Program-made: the position numbers and the translations under genes
DNA from: Dermacentor variabilis
Taxonomy: Eukaryota; Arthropoda; Arachnida; Ixodida; Ixodidae
NCBI RefSeq assembly: GCF_050947875.1
Contig: NC_134568.1
Location: 216,785,673-216,849,672, forward strand
Direction of reading: 5' to 3'
DNA length: 64,000 nucleotides
Shown here: piece after piece, positions 1 through 10,143 of the stretch
Numbering within the stretch: position 1 is the stretch's first letter
Layout of the letters: every line of letters begins with the position of its first letter
The notes under the pieces: model-generated
The model's input: the letters and a program-made list of their open reading frames with translations, nothing else
Database searches by the model: none
Told to the model about the DNA's origin: nothing

Positions 1-210
1 GGATTCCTGTTCAAAGCTACAAATCACTTGACACAGCAAGTTACTGAACAATGGTGCCATTTACAACCATGAAACATTAGGAGAACCTGCAAGAGCTATT
101 GTTGAAACTGTGAGGCACTGCAAAAACCCAGGATGTCTGTGCAGTGATGCAACATTCAGAATTTAACTGGTGTTCTGTCCCTGTGAAGAGACTGTATATC
201 GTGCCCTAAT
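1..210. other. no gene recognised
   Basis: Short AT-balanced stretch at the window edge. No open frame with a recognisable domain and no clear repeat boundary was seen. It may belong to an intron or intergenic DNA. Confidence 0.4.
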
Positions 211-620
211 ACAGTAGAAACTCATTGATATGTTCCTGTTAAGGCATTTTCCTGGTGCCAACATTCGCGATCAAGGCCACAAACAAAAAATGACCCAATA
301 GAGTTACGCTCGTTTTTTACCGGATCATACGTTCCCAAAAAACACGATTTTTCGGCACCAATGTTCAGTACATCGCCAAACTGCGATCATATGATACGTT
401 TTCTGGCTGCTAGATCCCATGTAAACAAGAAAATGAGCGAGGCGCGCCCGATTGAGAACAGTATATAGCTGCCCGCCGCTGCAGCTTCACCGCAATACTC
501 GCCCATCCGTCTTGCACTCAGTTCCTCATTTCGATACACTCTTAGTCAATACCGGCTTAAAACAACACATATAACGCGGAAAGTAGATCAAAATTTTGAC
601 ACTTATAAATGGCTCACTCC
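211..620 (+). repeat. possible pogo/Tigger-type MITE fragment (left end)
   Basis: A TA followed by CAGTAGAAACTCATTGATA near 212 resembles the terminal inverted repeat style of pogo/Tigger-type tick elements, such as the element at 7843-10143 whose ends read CAGCAAAACCTTGTTAATTC. No matching right end was found nearby, so this is at best a one-ended copy. No coding potential. Confidence 0.35.
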
Positions 621-767
621 AAGCGGCCTACTGCACATGCGGCCTATTTTGTGCGGCTCTTTTAAACGGCCCTATTCGTTGCAGAGAAGGGCCGCTTGGA
701 AAATGTCACGCATAATGCCAAATGTTTATGCGGTATTTCAGATCAAATCTGTCCTGCTTACTAAGTG

Positions 768-1007
768 AAAAAAAATTAAATTATGCGGTTTTACGTGCCA
801 AAACCACTTTCTGATTATGAGGCACGCCGTAGTAGAGGACTCCGGAAATTTCGACCACCTGGGGTTCTTTAATGTGCACCTAAATCTAAGTACACGGATG
901 TTTTCGTATTTCGCCCCCATCTAAATGCGGCCGCCATGGCTGGGATTCGATCCCGCAACCTCGTGCTCAGCAGCCCAACACCATAGCCACTGAGCAACCA
1001 CGGCAGG
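768..1007 (-). mobile_element. tRNA-derived SINE, Ruka-like, near full length
   Basis: Read on the minus strand the unit opens with a tRNA-like head: an A-box region around GTTGCTCAGTGG and a B-box with GATCGAATCC. A body shared with the copies at 57507-57737 and 62229-62468 follows, and it ends in an A/T-rich tail. A 13-bp target-site duplication (TGCTTACTAAGTG) flanks it at 755-767 and 1008-1020, which shows LINE-machinery insertion. Ruka is an established SINE family of ixodid ticks; assignment here is from recognised sequence, not a search. Confidence 0.9.
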
Positions 1008-1020
1008 TGCTTACTAAGTG

Positions 1021-1290
1021 GCTCCAATATTATGTGGCTCAAGATTATGTGACCCAACAGGCATTTTTGATGAAGAAATGGACAGGCTCCACCCAGAGGC
1101 ATTTTGCACGAGGTTTCATACATATAGCTTAGAACCACATTATAGGAAATGGGGTAACACTCATCACACAAACATCGAAACACACATTGCACAAACATGG
1201 ACACACTGGGAATCGAACCCGGGCATACCGTGTGACAACCGAACACTGTAAGCGCTAGACAGCATCGCTACGCTGACACGGAGGATTCGC
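1021..1290 (-). mobile_element. second tRNA-headed SINE-like repeat
   Basis: On the minus strand, 1190-1290 reads as a tRNA-like head: an A-box-like TAGCGATGCTG and an excellent B-box GGTTCGATTCC. The downstream body (to about 1021) is unlike the Ruka-type SINEs. It abuts the 3'-side duplication of the SINE at 768-1007. No acceptor-stem pairing supports a functional tRNA, so a retroposed SINE is the better reading. Confidence 0.55.
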
Positions 1291-2210
1291 ATAACTATTT
1301 GTACATACATTTGTGCTGCCGAGGCTGCCATTTGATTGGTCACCGTCGGCGTTCGTGTGTGGTATACATATTTTGTGTAACTGTTGCCGATGCTTATGTG
1401 GTTAGTGATAGTAAAGATGTGTTTAAATAAGTAGCAGTATTCGCTTTGAACAGCTTTCATGTGCGGCGGAAAGGCTAAAAGTGGTAAGATAACCGAGCAT
1501 GGGAGCTGCGCGAAAACAAACTGCTTCACCAGGCAAATGTTGTTCTTCAATGTTTTGTCTTTATTCACTATGCTGTGGATTGGTCACTGCAGTCGTTGTT
1601 TAACTGGGAACGTGGCTTTGTCTCAGAAACTTTCAACCTCGTTCACAAGGTTCAGTCAAATATGATCCGCCGCCAACATGCACACCTGCAAATATAGGTA
1701 ACTGCACTTACTTCAAAGTTGCACTTCCTCGACACTATACCGGCAATACGGCTACAGTATTCTGAGACGTCGAATAAGCAGGCGGGATTTTGCCGGCACA
1801 TCTGTAAGTTTGTTGAACCGACAAATATTTCTGTTCACTTCCGTTGGCCGCAACAAGGATGCCCCGTCCATAAGACTGACAGATATAGGTTTTGTGAGTA
1901 CAATAAAAATGCTCCCGAACTGTGCTTTTTATGCCGCTTTGTTGTAGTTATTGGCACAGTTTATATTGAAGCAGCAAGGCACGTCACTACCTCCGTTCGT
2001 GAGCCTAACGTAACTGTATTGCAAATATCGGAAGCTTCACCCCTTTGCACACACTAGCTTGTTTTCACCTATTTACCTGCCAGGTGTATGTCAGCGCAGC
2101 TACCGTGGCCATACCTACAGTGCCATCAATGTGTTAAAAGAAGGAAGGGAGGAAAGAAATTAGAATATGGTTAAACAATTTACATTATTGGACTTAGCAT
2201 ACCGAGTCTG
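1291..2210. other. no gene recognised
   Basis: Open frames here are short, lack recognisable domains and have no convincing splice context. No repeat boundary was seen. Confidence 0.4.
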
Positions 2211-2345
2211 CTGCGGATTACGAGGGACACAGTAATGGAGAGCTCCAGATTAATTGTGACCACCTGGGGTTAATTAATGCGAACCCTTTGGGTGCGCGTT
2301 AATTCCATTGGAATGCGACAAGCGGGGCCGAAGCGCTGGTGCCAC
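2211..2345 (-). mobile_element. degraded Ruka-like SINE fragment
   Basis: The core (GACCACCTGGGGTT followed by a degraded version of the next segment) matches the same orientation and order as the better copies at 768-1007 and 57507-57737, with several indels. The tRNA-like head is not recognisable. Confidence 0.5.
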
Positions 2346-4379
2346 CAGGTTACCACGGCAGCTGTCGTCAAAATAAAGATTCAGCTGATTGGAAATGTAT
2401 AACGAGGCCCGATTTTGCCTGTGTATCGAAGCTGATAACGGCTCCATTCCTAGCCTTTCAAGTCGATGTCTCCGATGCAGAATGAACCTGGAATAATCGC
2501 GATTTTCCCATTGTCTTGTGCTACATTTTTATGATCAGCACCACCGCAATGAGCACTTTCTGTTGTCTGGAATGCAAGCAATTCACCGTGCACAAGACGA
2601 GCCGCATTCATGCAGAAATTACTTTTATTTATATATATATATTTTCTTTTAATGCCGACTTTGTTAAAGTGGACACGCTGTATTAAGCGGGCACGACGCT
2701 ATTGTGCTGTGTGTCATGCAAAGTAAGGTGTGCCAGACAGTGGTTGTAAGCAGCTGAGATGGACTGCATGCTTGCATACGCAATTATCCCGAAGGAACAA
2801 TTGAATCAGGATTTAGGTGTCATGTACAATAGTTGAGCGCCTCTGCCTTCCTTATATTTGCTATGTCAACTGCACCCATATACACAGTTATTAAAAGCAT
2901 GTTTTTCTCTTACCATCTGAAGTATGCTTTAGTGGAATGTCCACTTCATCTGTGTATGCAGTCTGAAAGCATGCTGTGCATTCATGCAGACTTTGGCACA
3001 GAACATATTTTTGATAGGAGAATGATTTATTTACAATCCAACAAAGCGCACAACATAGTTTCAGTGTAGCTTCTTAAAACAGAATGAGGACTTATATGCC
3101 AAGCTCTGACAGTAAAAAGTAAAACACAAACTGTGACAGGAAATACAAAAGCAGATAGGCAGTGTTCGCGCCTGCAGCTTTTAAAATGGGAAACAAGCAT
3201 AAGACATGAACTTGCATGAACTTCATGCGGTTGTGCCCGACCAAAGCTGGGCCTCTCAGAGTTCGTTGCTTTCTCGTTCCTTAAAAAGGTTTGTTTAGAA
3301 CCAAAATTATGTAAAATAGCAGACAAGTACAATATCAGGAATAGAACACATGCATCCCAAACTTAGTGTAAGGTCACATTTTTTATAGATAGGTTATCTA
3401 ATGAGGAACTTGGACAGCGAAGTGCTTGCAGCTAATGAAAAGATAGCTATCCATGACTAGCATGAAAAAAGAAAGAATGAAAGTGCTGCAAGGATATGTA
3501 CATATTCGAATTGAAGAACTCTTGTGGGAGCCAAGCAATATAAACTTTATTTTTTGGCCTGTGGAGCACACTCCGTATACATGTCGCAGTGTTTGGGTGA
3601 ATGCAGGGAGATGCAAGTGAAGTTCTTTATATATACATTGCCAATAAGAGAAAAAAGAAGCATTTTCAGGTAAGTATTTCATGTTGACATAATTGCTCCG
3701 TCGTCACAAACACGTCAGGTATCCTTCGTATATGTTCAGAACTATTTGTCCTGATGACTCCTGGATCTCTAGTCGATCATTGTACCTGGAAGGAAAAAGA
3801 AATTCCACTCAATGTTAGACAATTCCAGAAACAGTTTCACCTTGGCCCTGTTAAGGCTGTGTTTTGTTCAACAGTTGTTCAAGGCCAATATAGTAGTGAT
3901 CTTGTACTAAACAGGTCTCTATGTTAGCCGTAAACTCCTGAGGCTGTGAAACAATGATCCGAGATCCCTTATGTGACTTTCTTGATTGTGGTGTGTCTAG
4001 AAAGCCAGACTCGACTGCACTTATTTGCACCTTGTTAAGGGAGAGAATCAGTGTCGAGAGTGTGCTTAACACCTTTGTGTTGCCCTGCTACTTGACATGC
4101 GGGCTGTTGCCAGAGTGCACTGTATTGCATTGATGTGCACACATCCTTTCACTTTTTATTTGAAATCTCGGCTGTCCTGTTTCCTTTCATTCCCTTTATA
4201 CCCTTTCCTCAGCACAGAGTAGTTCACTTGTATTTATGCTGGCTAACCTGCCTATCTCCTATCTTTCTTTCTCCTTGCTCCGAGAGCATGTGTCAGCATT
4301 ATAAAACTGATCTGATGCGAAAGGCGCAAAGCCAACAACGGACAATGTAGTCAAGCCAGTCTAATCAATCTAGTAAAAT
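2346..4379. other. no gene recognised
   Basis: About 2 kb of AT-rich DNA with only short unsupported open frames on both strands. A short AT dinucleotide run lies near 2628-2642. Confidence 0.4.
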
Positions 4380-5265
4380 GCAACATGGCTAAAATGTGCC
4401 AGCTGAACATTTTCAAGTCATGCTCACATCAAGCTGCGGAGAGTTTTCTTAAGCAGATTGAACGACTAATGGAGGCAGGTTACCCACAACTTGTGCCAGT
4501 TTCCGTAGCAGGAAAAATACTGAAAAAGTTCTGAACTCGCCAACTGGCCCAGCAGCCACCTCGCGAAAAAGGTACCCGTCATGCTTTACATACACCGCAT
4601 GTCGCATAATTTGAAGAAGGTTGCCAAGCAAGCTATTGTGAAATGGTGTTTTCTGCCCCATGCAAGCTTTCAAGGATCTGCAGAATGACCAACCCTTTTT
4701 TCGCAAGGCACCGGCCTGTGTCACAAATCACAAAAATAAATATGTCATACATGTCAGGCAGGAATCCAGGGGAAACACGAGGAATGCGGGAGATGGAAAT
4801 GCAAGACTGTGAAGCAAAACGTGAACAAGGTGAATGCAGGAGCCAACGTTTCGACAGGTGGACTTGTCTTCTTCAAGGTGACGTACGCTTTCCTCGCCAC
4901 AGTATATATATACTGTTCACCTGTATATACTGTGGCGAGGAAAGCGTACGTCGCCTTGAAGAAGACAAGCCCACTTGTCGAAACGTTGGCTCCTGCATTC
5001 ACCTTGTTGATGTTTTGCTCATGTCAAGCAAGAGTCATTTATGAAATTCCTTTGTTATGTGGTAGAAAGTATGTGGGACAAACCGAGCTCACTGTGTGAA
5101 TGATAGGCCGAGGCAACATCAAAACAATGTTAGAAATGGGAAAGAGGGCCACCTGGCAATTCATTGTAGAGATTGCAAATGTAAGCCAAATTTTCACACC
5201 TGCCAGGAGCCGTGACAAATGGGTTAGATTAGTAATTGAGGCTATATTGTTGTTTCTGCTATACA
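4380..5265 (+). mobile_element. Penelope-like element remnant (RT C-terminal linker plus GIY-YIG start)
   Basis: Broken plus-strand coding remnants follow the order expected for a Penelope-like retroelement. First comes a region resembling the post-reverse-transcriptase linker (SFLKQIERLMEAGYP around 4440, then VVFSAPCKL-like residues around 4645-4680). After the inverted repeat at 4811-5021 comes a GIY-YIG endonuclease start (VIYEIPLLCGRKYVGQT at about 5035-5085), soon stopped by TGA. Stops and frameshifts make it non-functional. The GIY-YIG start matches the better-preserved copy at 44420-44870. Confidence 0.75.
4811..5021. repeat. large inverted repeat inside the Penelope remnant (LTR-like arms)
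   Basis: Left arm 4811-4908 and right arm 4924-5021 are near-perfect reverse complements with a very short AT-rich centre. Each arm carries AAGAAGACAAG, a short loop, then CTTGTCGAAACGTTGG when read outward from the centre. Inverted terminal-repeat dimers are a known feature of 5'-truncated Penelope-like elements, so these arms are most likely such repeats. Confidence 0.8.
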
Positions 5266-6970
5266 AAAAGAGTAGCCGTTACCATTGTAAGGTGGCTATG
5301 TCTCTTTCTTTTATTTTCATTTCAATAAAATAAACTGCTTTACCTGAACACAAACGTGCACAGATGAACTGTGATAGTGCTCCATGTATAACATAGTGGC
5401 ATTTTTTTCCTGACTGAACATTGTTGGAAGTAAATAAAGTGCCCGGTGTGTGTGTTTATCTTTTTGTTTGTCATCTTTCCACCTTTCACATCAGATCGTG
5501 CCTAACCAACACGCCCAGTTTTCCATCTTAACGTTATAAAACTAGGTGGCGATGATTTACTGCAGAAAGCGAAGCATTCTGTATCACATACTTCACATGT
5601 GCATAACTCGTAAGAAATTGTTAACATGCGAATGTGCCTGACCTTTCAAGTTACAGCACTGTGTTTGAAATTTCACTGGCATTATCCCTACTTAGTCTGA
5701 ATACAATGACTGCATGCATAGTGTAAACAAAGTATTCAAGCCATGGCAATAGACGAACACACGTATTGCTCTGAGCAAGCAACTAAAATGAGCAGAATGT
5801 GCTCGGTTGCGTTCTCCACATTCTGCACGAATACGTTTTACATATACTTGCCATCTTCGAAATCAACTCAATGTGCTTGGGCTTATGGTTTATTTCAAAG
5901 TAATATTTCTTCCCACTTGCAGGTAATAACTAATTGGTCCATATTGTCAGCTGGTGCTCAGGGGCACTCATTTATGCCCCTTACACTTACTGGCATTCAG
6001 CCTCACTTGTGCTCATTTACTCTTGTCTAAACTCAGTGACTTCCCACTCTTGTGAAATCAGCAGAAATGAGTGAGAGGGCTCTTGAATGCGTGTCTAGCT
6101 GTAATGATAGTACAGTGCGTGCAAGTGCTTGAATGTCATCCACATGTGAACAATATTAAAAACACTTGTCTCTTTCTGTGCCCTACCCCATTTTTGTGCT
6201 GGCAAAATATCAGCTTTTTATTTGTGTGCTTCATGATAAGCATATGACCTTTGCGCACTACAATGAACAGCCATTCTGAGCCTGATTCTTGCTTACCGGT
6301 TCTATGGTCCACTGTATAGTTGCTGTGGAGAGCCGAGTGTTCTTTCTTTGGTGGCATTGTTATTACTGTCAACCTTTCCTGCCTTAATACTGTGTAGAAA
6401 AAAAATCAATTAGGTGAAAATAAAAAAAAATTGCAAAACTTTGATCATTTGAAAGACAAAAGCTCCCAAGAAAGGTCCTATTAAGGCCTATTTTGCGGCC
6501 CCCGACTGTAACGCACAGTTATATTACTGCCAAAAAAAAAAAAAAAAGTTGGAGCCAATTTCGCTGTGCGCTTCAAGTAAAGGAACTTGAGTCGACGCGT
6601 AATGCGTGGAAACAGCTTCATGGAACGTACAAAGGCACACAGACTCGTGCACAGCTGAACCTTAGCAGCTAGTTGTATCAGAGTCCAACGACACCTCCTT
6701 CTCGCTGTCTGCCAACCACGGATGTCATCTTTAATTCCTTCTAATGCATTAGAAATGCCACATGTACAGCAAACTGGAAAATGGTGACCCACACCAAGGC
6801 ATGAAAAACAATGTATCTTCGATGGCACTGAGGCTAGTTATCTTTCATACTAAAATAGAATCGGTTTCGTTTTTCATTTGAGTCAAATTAGCTATGATTG
6901 TAACGCGCATACAAATTTAAAAGCACTTTTTATTCAAAAAAGTGGAATTGTGCAAATACGGTATACTGTA
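5266..6970. other. no gene recognised
   Basis: About 1.7 kb without recognisable coding sequence. An AATAAA-bearing AT-rich tail near 5320-5335 could be the 3' end of the preceding Penelope remnant. A run of A lies at 6531-6547. Confidence 0.4.
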
Positions 6971-7149
6971 GTGGTGAAGTGGCTTTGGCGTTATGCTGCT
7001 AAGCCTGAGGGCACTCTATCTAATTCCTGCCATGGTGGCCGCATTTTGAAGGGGGCAAAATGCAGGGATACCCGTATACTATGCATTGGGTGCATGTTAA
7101 AGAACCCCAGGTGGTTAAAATAATTCTGTAGTCCTCTACTACGGCACAA
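6971..7149 (+). mobile_element. degraded Ruka-like SINE
   Basis: Plus-strand copy of the SINE seen at 768-1007. The order GTGGCTTTGGCGTTATGCTGC head, GTGGCCGCATTT, TTAAAGAACCCCAGGTGG and GTCCTCTACTACGGC is preserved, but the B-box region is lost and there are many substitutions. It is the most diverged long copy here. Confidence 0.7.
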
Positions 7150-7286
7150 CTAGGTAGACTGGAAGTAGCTCTGGTAGTGTGAAATCAATTTTTTGTTAGT
7201 TTCCAAAGTGGGGCTGTGGTAGACAAATAGTGAATATTTTGCTTTGTCAGAATCAAACACAACTTCCCTTTTGTTGTTGATTGCAG

Positions 7287-7469
7287 AATTACACAGGTCT
7301 TCCACGGACTGAATCTGAAGCTGATGAGGAACCAAGTGAAGACAATGTGCACTTTAAAGACATGAGTGCTGAAGATGAACATGTCAAAAGCGAGACTGCA
7401 ACTGCCAGTGTCACAGCTGCCTTCAAAGACTCTGCACCTGCAGCATCTAACCGTACCTCTTCTACCTGA
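7287..7469 (+). CDS. possible 3'-terminal coding exon, acidic low-complexity tail (unknown protein)
   Basis: A T-rich tract ends in a good acceptor (ttgcag) at 7281-7286. An open frame then runs for 60 codons to TGA at 7467-7469, beginning NYTGLPRTESEADEEPSED and rich in Glu, Asp, Ser, Thr and Ala with no stops. Composition resembles an acidic, disordered C-terminal tail of a real protein, and it does not match the surrounding transposons. No upstream exon could be linked in the window. The product is not recognised, and a chance open frame cannot be excluded. Confidence 0.4.
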   Translation, partial: NYTGLPRTESEADEEPSEDNVHFKDMSAEDEHVKSETATASVTAAFKDSAPAASNRTSST

Positions 7470-7842
7470 GAAATCAGGAACACTTGTAGTTATGTCATGA
7501 TAAAAGAGTAATACTGCTGGATGTGATACCTGTAGTCAGTGCCCTGTGGACATTGAGGAGTCTATTGTTCTGTAGCTTAAAGATATTATGAGCATGTCGT
7601 ACTCCGTTAACTCCAATAGTTAAGGCACTTTTTGTATAGGCTGACTCCAAATCTTGGAACAGGTCACTACCAGCCCGTATATGCTATCGTGATCAGTAAT
7701 AATCGCCTTACGCAGTAAAATGGTTCACCCCTAATTAAGTGTCAGATTTAACTTATAGAAAGAAAGCAATCGAGGAAGCAGTTTGGTTGTACGCTGTTTC
7801 ATCTCTCATGACCTCCTATTCTTTTTTACCACTTTCATAGTA
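7470..7842. other. no gene; possible 3' UTR of the exon at 7287-7469
   Basis: No coding sequence and no polyadenylation signal of the AATAAA type close to the stop. A Tigger element begins at 7843. Confidence 0.35.
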
Positions 7843-10143
7843 CAGCAAAACCTTGTTAATTCGAAGTCATCGGGACCACAAAAAATCTTCGTATTAAGCG
7901 GGTTTTCGAATTAACTGAACACACACACAAAAAAAAATGCAACCCAGGCAAAAAATTTCACTGCAGGAATGCATTACCTTTATTCGGCGATCTTTGGATT
8001 ACTTGAAGTAATCAGAGATGCTGGTTTACCACATCTTGTAGTTGAGGCTCCAAGGGTCATGTTTTCTAGTTGGCCAACTACTTGCAGCATTTGAGAATTT
8101 CCACCGTGGCACTCAACAAAACTGCGGATAACGTTCAGCGATCCGATAACTTCCCCGAGAGCGGGTGCTCGGGAGGGCTCGTTAGCGTCGTCGTCGTCGC
8201 TGTCATCGCACATGGTCGCATCAGCGGTAGCTTCACTCTCCGAATCTGAGTAGCACGTTTGTTGATTATTTTCAAAGTTTAGATACTCGGCGAAGCCGAC
8301 TGCACCGGATTTGCTTTCCTCTGCGCAGAGTGCATTGATGCGGTTGCAGTACTCGGCTCCTTCATCAAGTGCACACGAATAGTCAGCATCAGCATCGACG
8401 GTCCTTTCCTTCAAAAAGCCAGCATGTTCAAAACACCGCATGATAAAAGTGAGTTCCACTTGCTTCCATGCATACACAATAAGACATATGGCCCCGAGGA
8501 GGTCGATGGAGCACTCCTTGCCGTTGTCGTAGCAAAGGAGTATGCGCTTGAGCAGGTGGTGGCAGTAAATCATCCTCGTGTGGTGAATGATACCTTCGTC
8601 CACTGGCTGCGAGATCGACGTGGTGTTTGGAGAAAGAAATACCATCCTGATAGCTTTCAGGTGTGGGATGTCACCATGCGCGGAGCAATTATCAACAACG
8701 AAGAGTAAATTCCTGCCTGTGGCCGCAAACTTGCGGTCAAAGCTGCCGAATGTAATCTTAAATTATTGCGCCTGTGACCCAGGTTTTCTTGTTGTGCCAG
8801 TAGATAAGCTCATCCCTTGGCGGCAGCCGTGCACTTTTAAAGCAGCAAGGCTTCCCACTCTTTCCAACTACAAGTAGCGGCAGCTTGTGTTTACCGCACA
8901 TGTTCGCGCCGAACAGAACGGTAATTCTTTCCTCACCCTGCTTTTGACCCTTGACCAAGGTGTCTTTCGCTGCAAATGTGTTTCTGGGCAGCATCTTGTA
9001 AAAAAGGCTGCCTCGTCAAGGTTGCACACATCGTCTGCACCATACTCTAAGCGACGGAGCCAAAGTGCGTTTCATCCAGTCGTCGACGACGCTCTCGTTT
9101 GCGCTGCCGCTCTCGCCGCAGACGGCTACGGAGGTCAAATTATTGCGCTCTTTAAAACGGCTGAGCATCCATTGCTACACTTGAGCTCTTCGTGCCCAAG
9201 TTGTAGAGCCAAGTTATTGGCCTTCTCCCGCAGTATCTTTCAATTGACGGAAAGGTGGGCTGCGTTGGCTTTCTGCAGCCAGTGAAGTAAAGCTGATTTC
9301 ACATGTTGGTACGTGGGAGCCCGTACTTACGACCGCTTCGAAGAATATTTCTTGCTGTCGGCCTCCAGTACCTTCGACTTGTTCTTCAATATTGTGGACA
9401 ACATCGAGAGCGGCACACTGTGCCTTTCAGCCAACTCGTTCTTGGAACACTTGTTCTTACCCGCTTCTTGGATCAAGCAGAACTTCTGCTGCAGCATTAA
9501 AGTCTTATACTTTGGCATCTTCACTCACTGGCACTTCTGCACAGTTCAGACAAAAAAAAAAGCACCACGCTAGCTGCAACACCCCTAACCACTGCATACA
9601 AAGAAATGACGCAGACTGGCGTTGTACGCACACACGTTGCCGCAGGCGCGGAGAGAGAATGGGCAAACGGCAACCAGTGGCAGTGGCATGGAACACGCGC
9701 TGACGCTGCGACCGCTGCGACTGCGAGGAGCGTGCGGAGTTTTGGGACGAGAGCATGTGACGAAAACCGGTATGCTCGCTGTGTTGCAGTGAAGCACATC
9801 TTCTCCTCTGCAGGAGCGCGTTTCGGCGGTGTGTGGGTGTACCGTGGACTGATTTTTTTGGCTAGCAGTACTACGGGTTGGGCACTTTGTCTATAAATAA
9901 TCGTGATTGCTATATGGCGTTGCCTCGTGGCTCCGAATGGCCGTCGTTTCGTCAGGTTTGCGGTGAAATGGGGGATCGGGAATTGCCACATAGCACCCCA
10001 AATCTTCGAATTAACTGGGATGGCCTAAGCCACCAGTTTGAATTATTCAGTCAGATTTACATTGGAAAATACGGGACCGCAGAAAACCTTCAAATTATCC
10101 GCGATTTCGAATCAACAAAGTTCGAGTTAACGAGGGTTTACTG
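7843..10143 (-). mobile_element. Tigger/pogo-type DNA transposon, decayed, complete ends
   Basis: Terminal inverted repeats start CAGCAAAACCTTGTTAATTC on the left and, on the opposite strand at the right end, CAGTAAACCCTCGTTAACTC. TA dinucleotides flank both ends (7841-7842 and 10144-10145), the target-site duplication expected for this superfamily. The 2.3-kb interior encodes a minus-strand Tigger-like transposase in broken frames (7980-9524). Confidence 0.88.
7980..9524 (-). pseudogene. Tigger-like DDE transposase pseudogene (CENP-B/JERKY type)
   Basis: From 5' to 3' on the minus strand: an N-terminal helix-turn-helix of CENP-B type at about 9330-9524 (LAERHSVPLSMLSTILKNK), a middle region broken by stops and frameshifts (9000-9320), a catalytic segment with NLDEAAF near 9010-9030, an open block 8758-8994, a second catalytic segment VVDNCSAHG near 8670-8700, and the C-terminal block 7980-8645 with the family signature FLSPNTTSISQPVDEGII. 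The three acidic catalytic positions are still recognisable, but several disruptions rule out an intact enzyme. The family cuts and pastes DNA at TA sites. The acidic serine-rich tail after the DDE core is also typical of the family. Confidence 0.88.

Noticed and set aside
869..1568. Overlapping minus-strand ORFs of 125 and 134 codons
   Set aside because: They run through two SINE-type repeats and have no domain.
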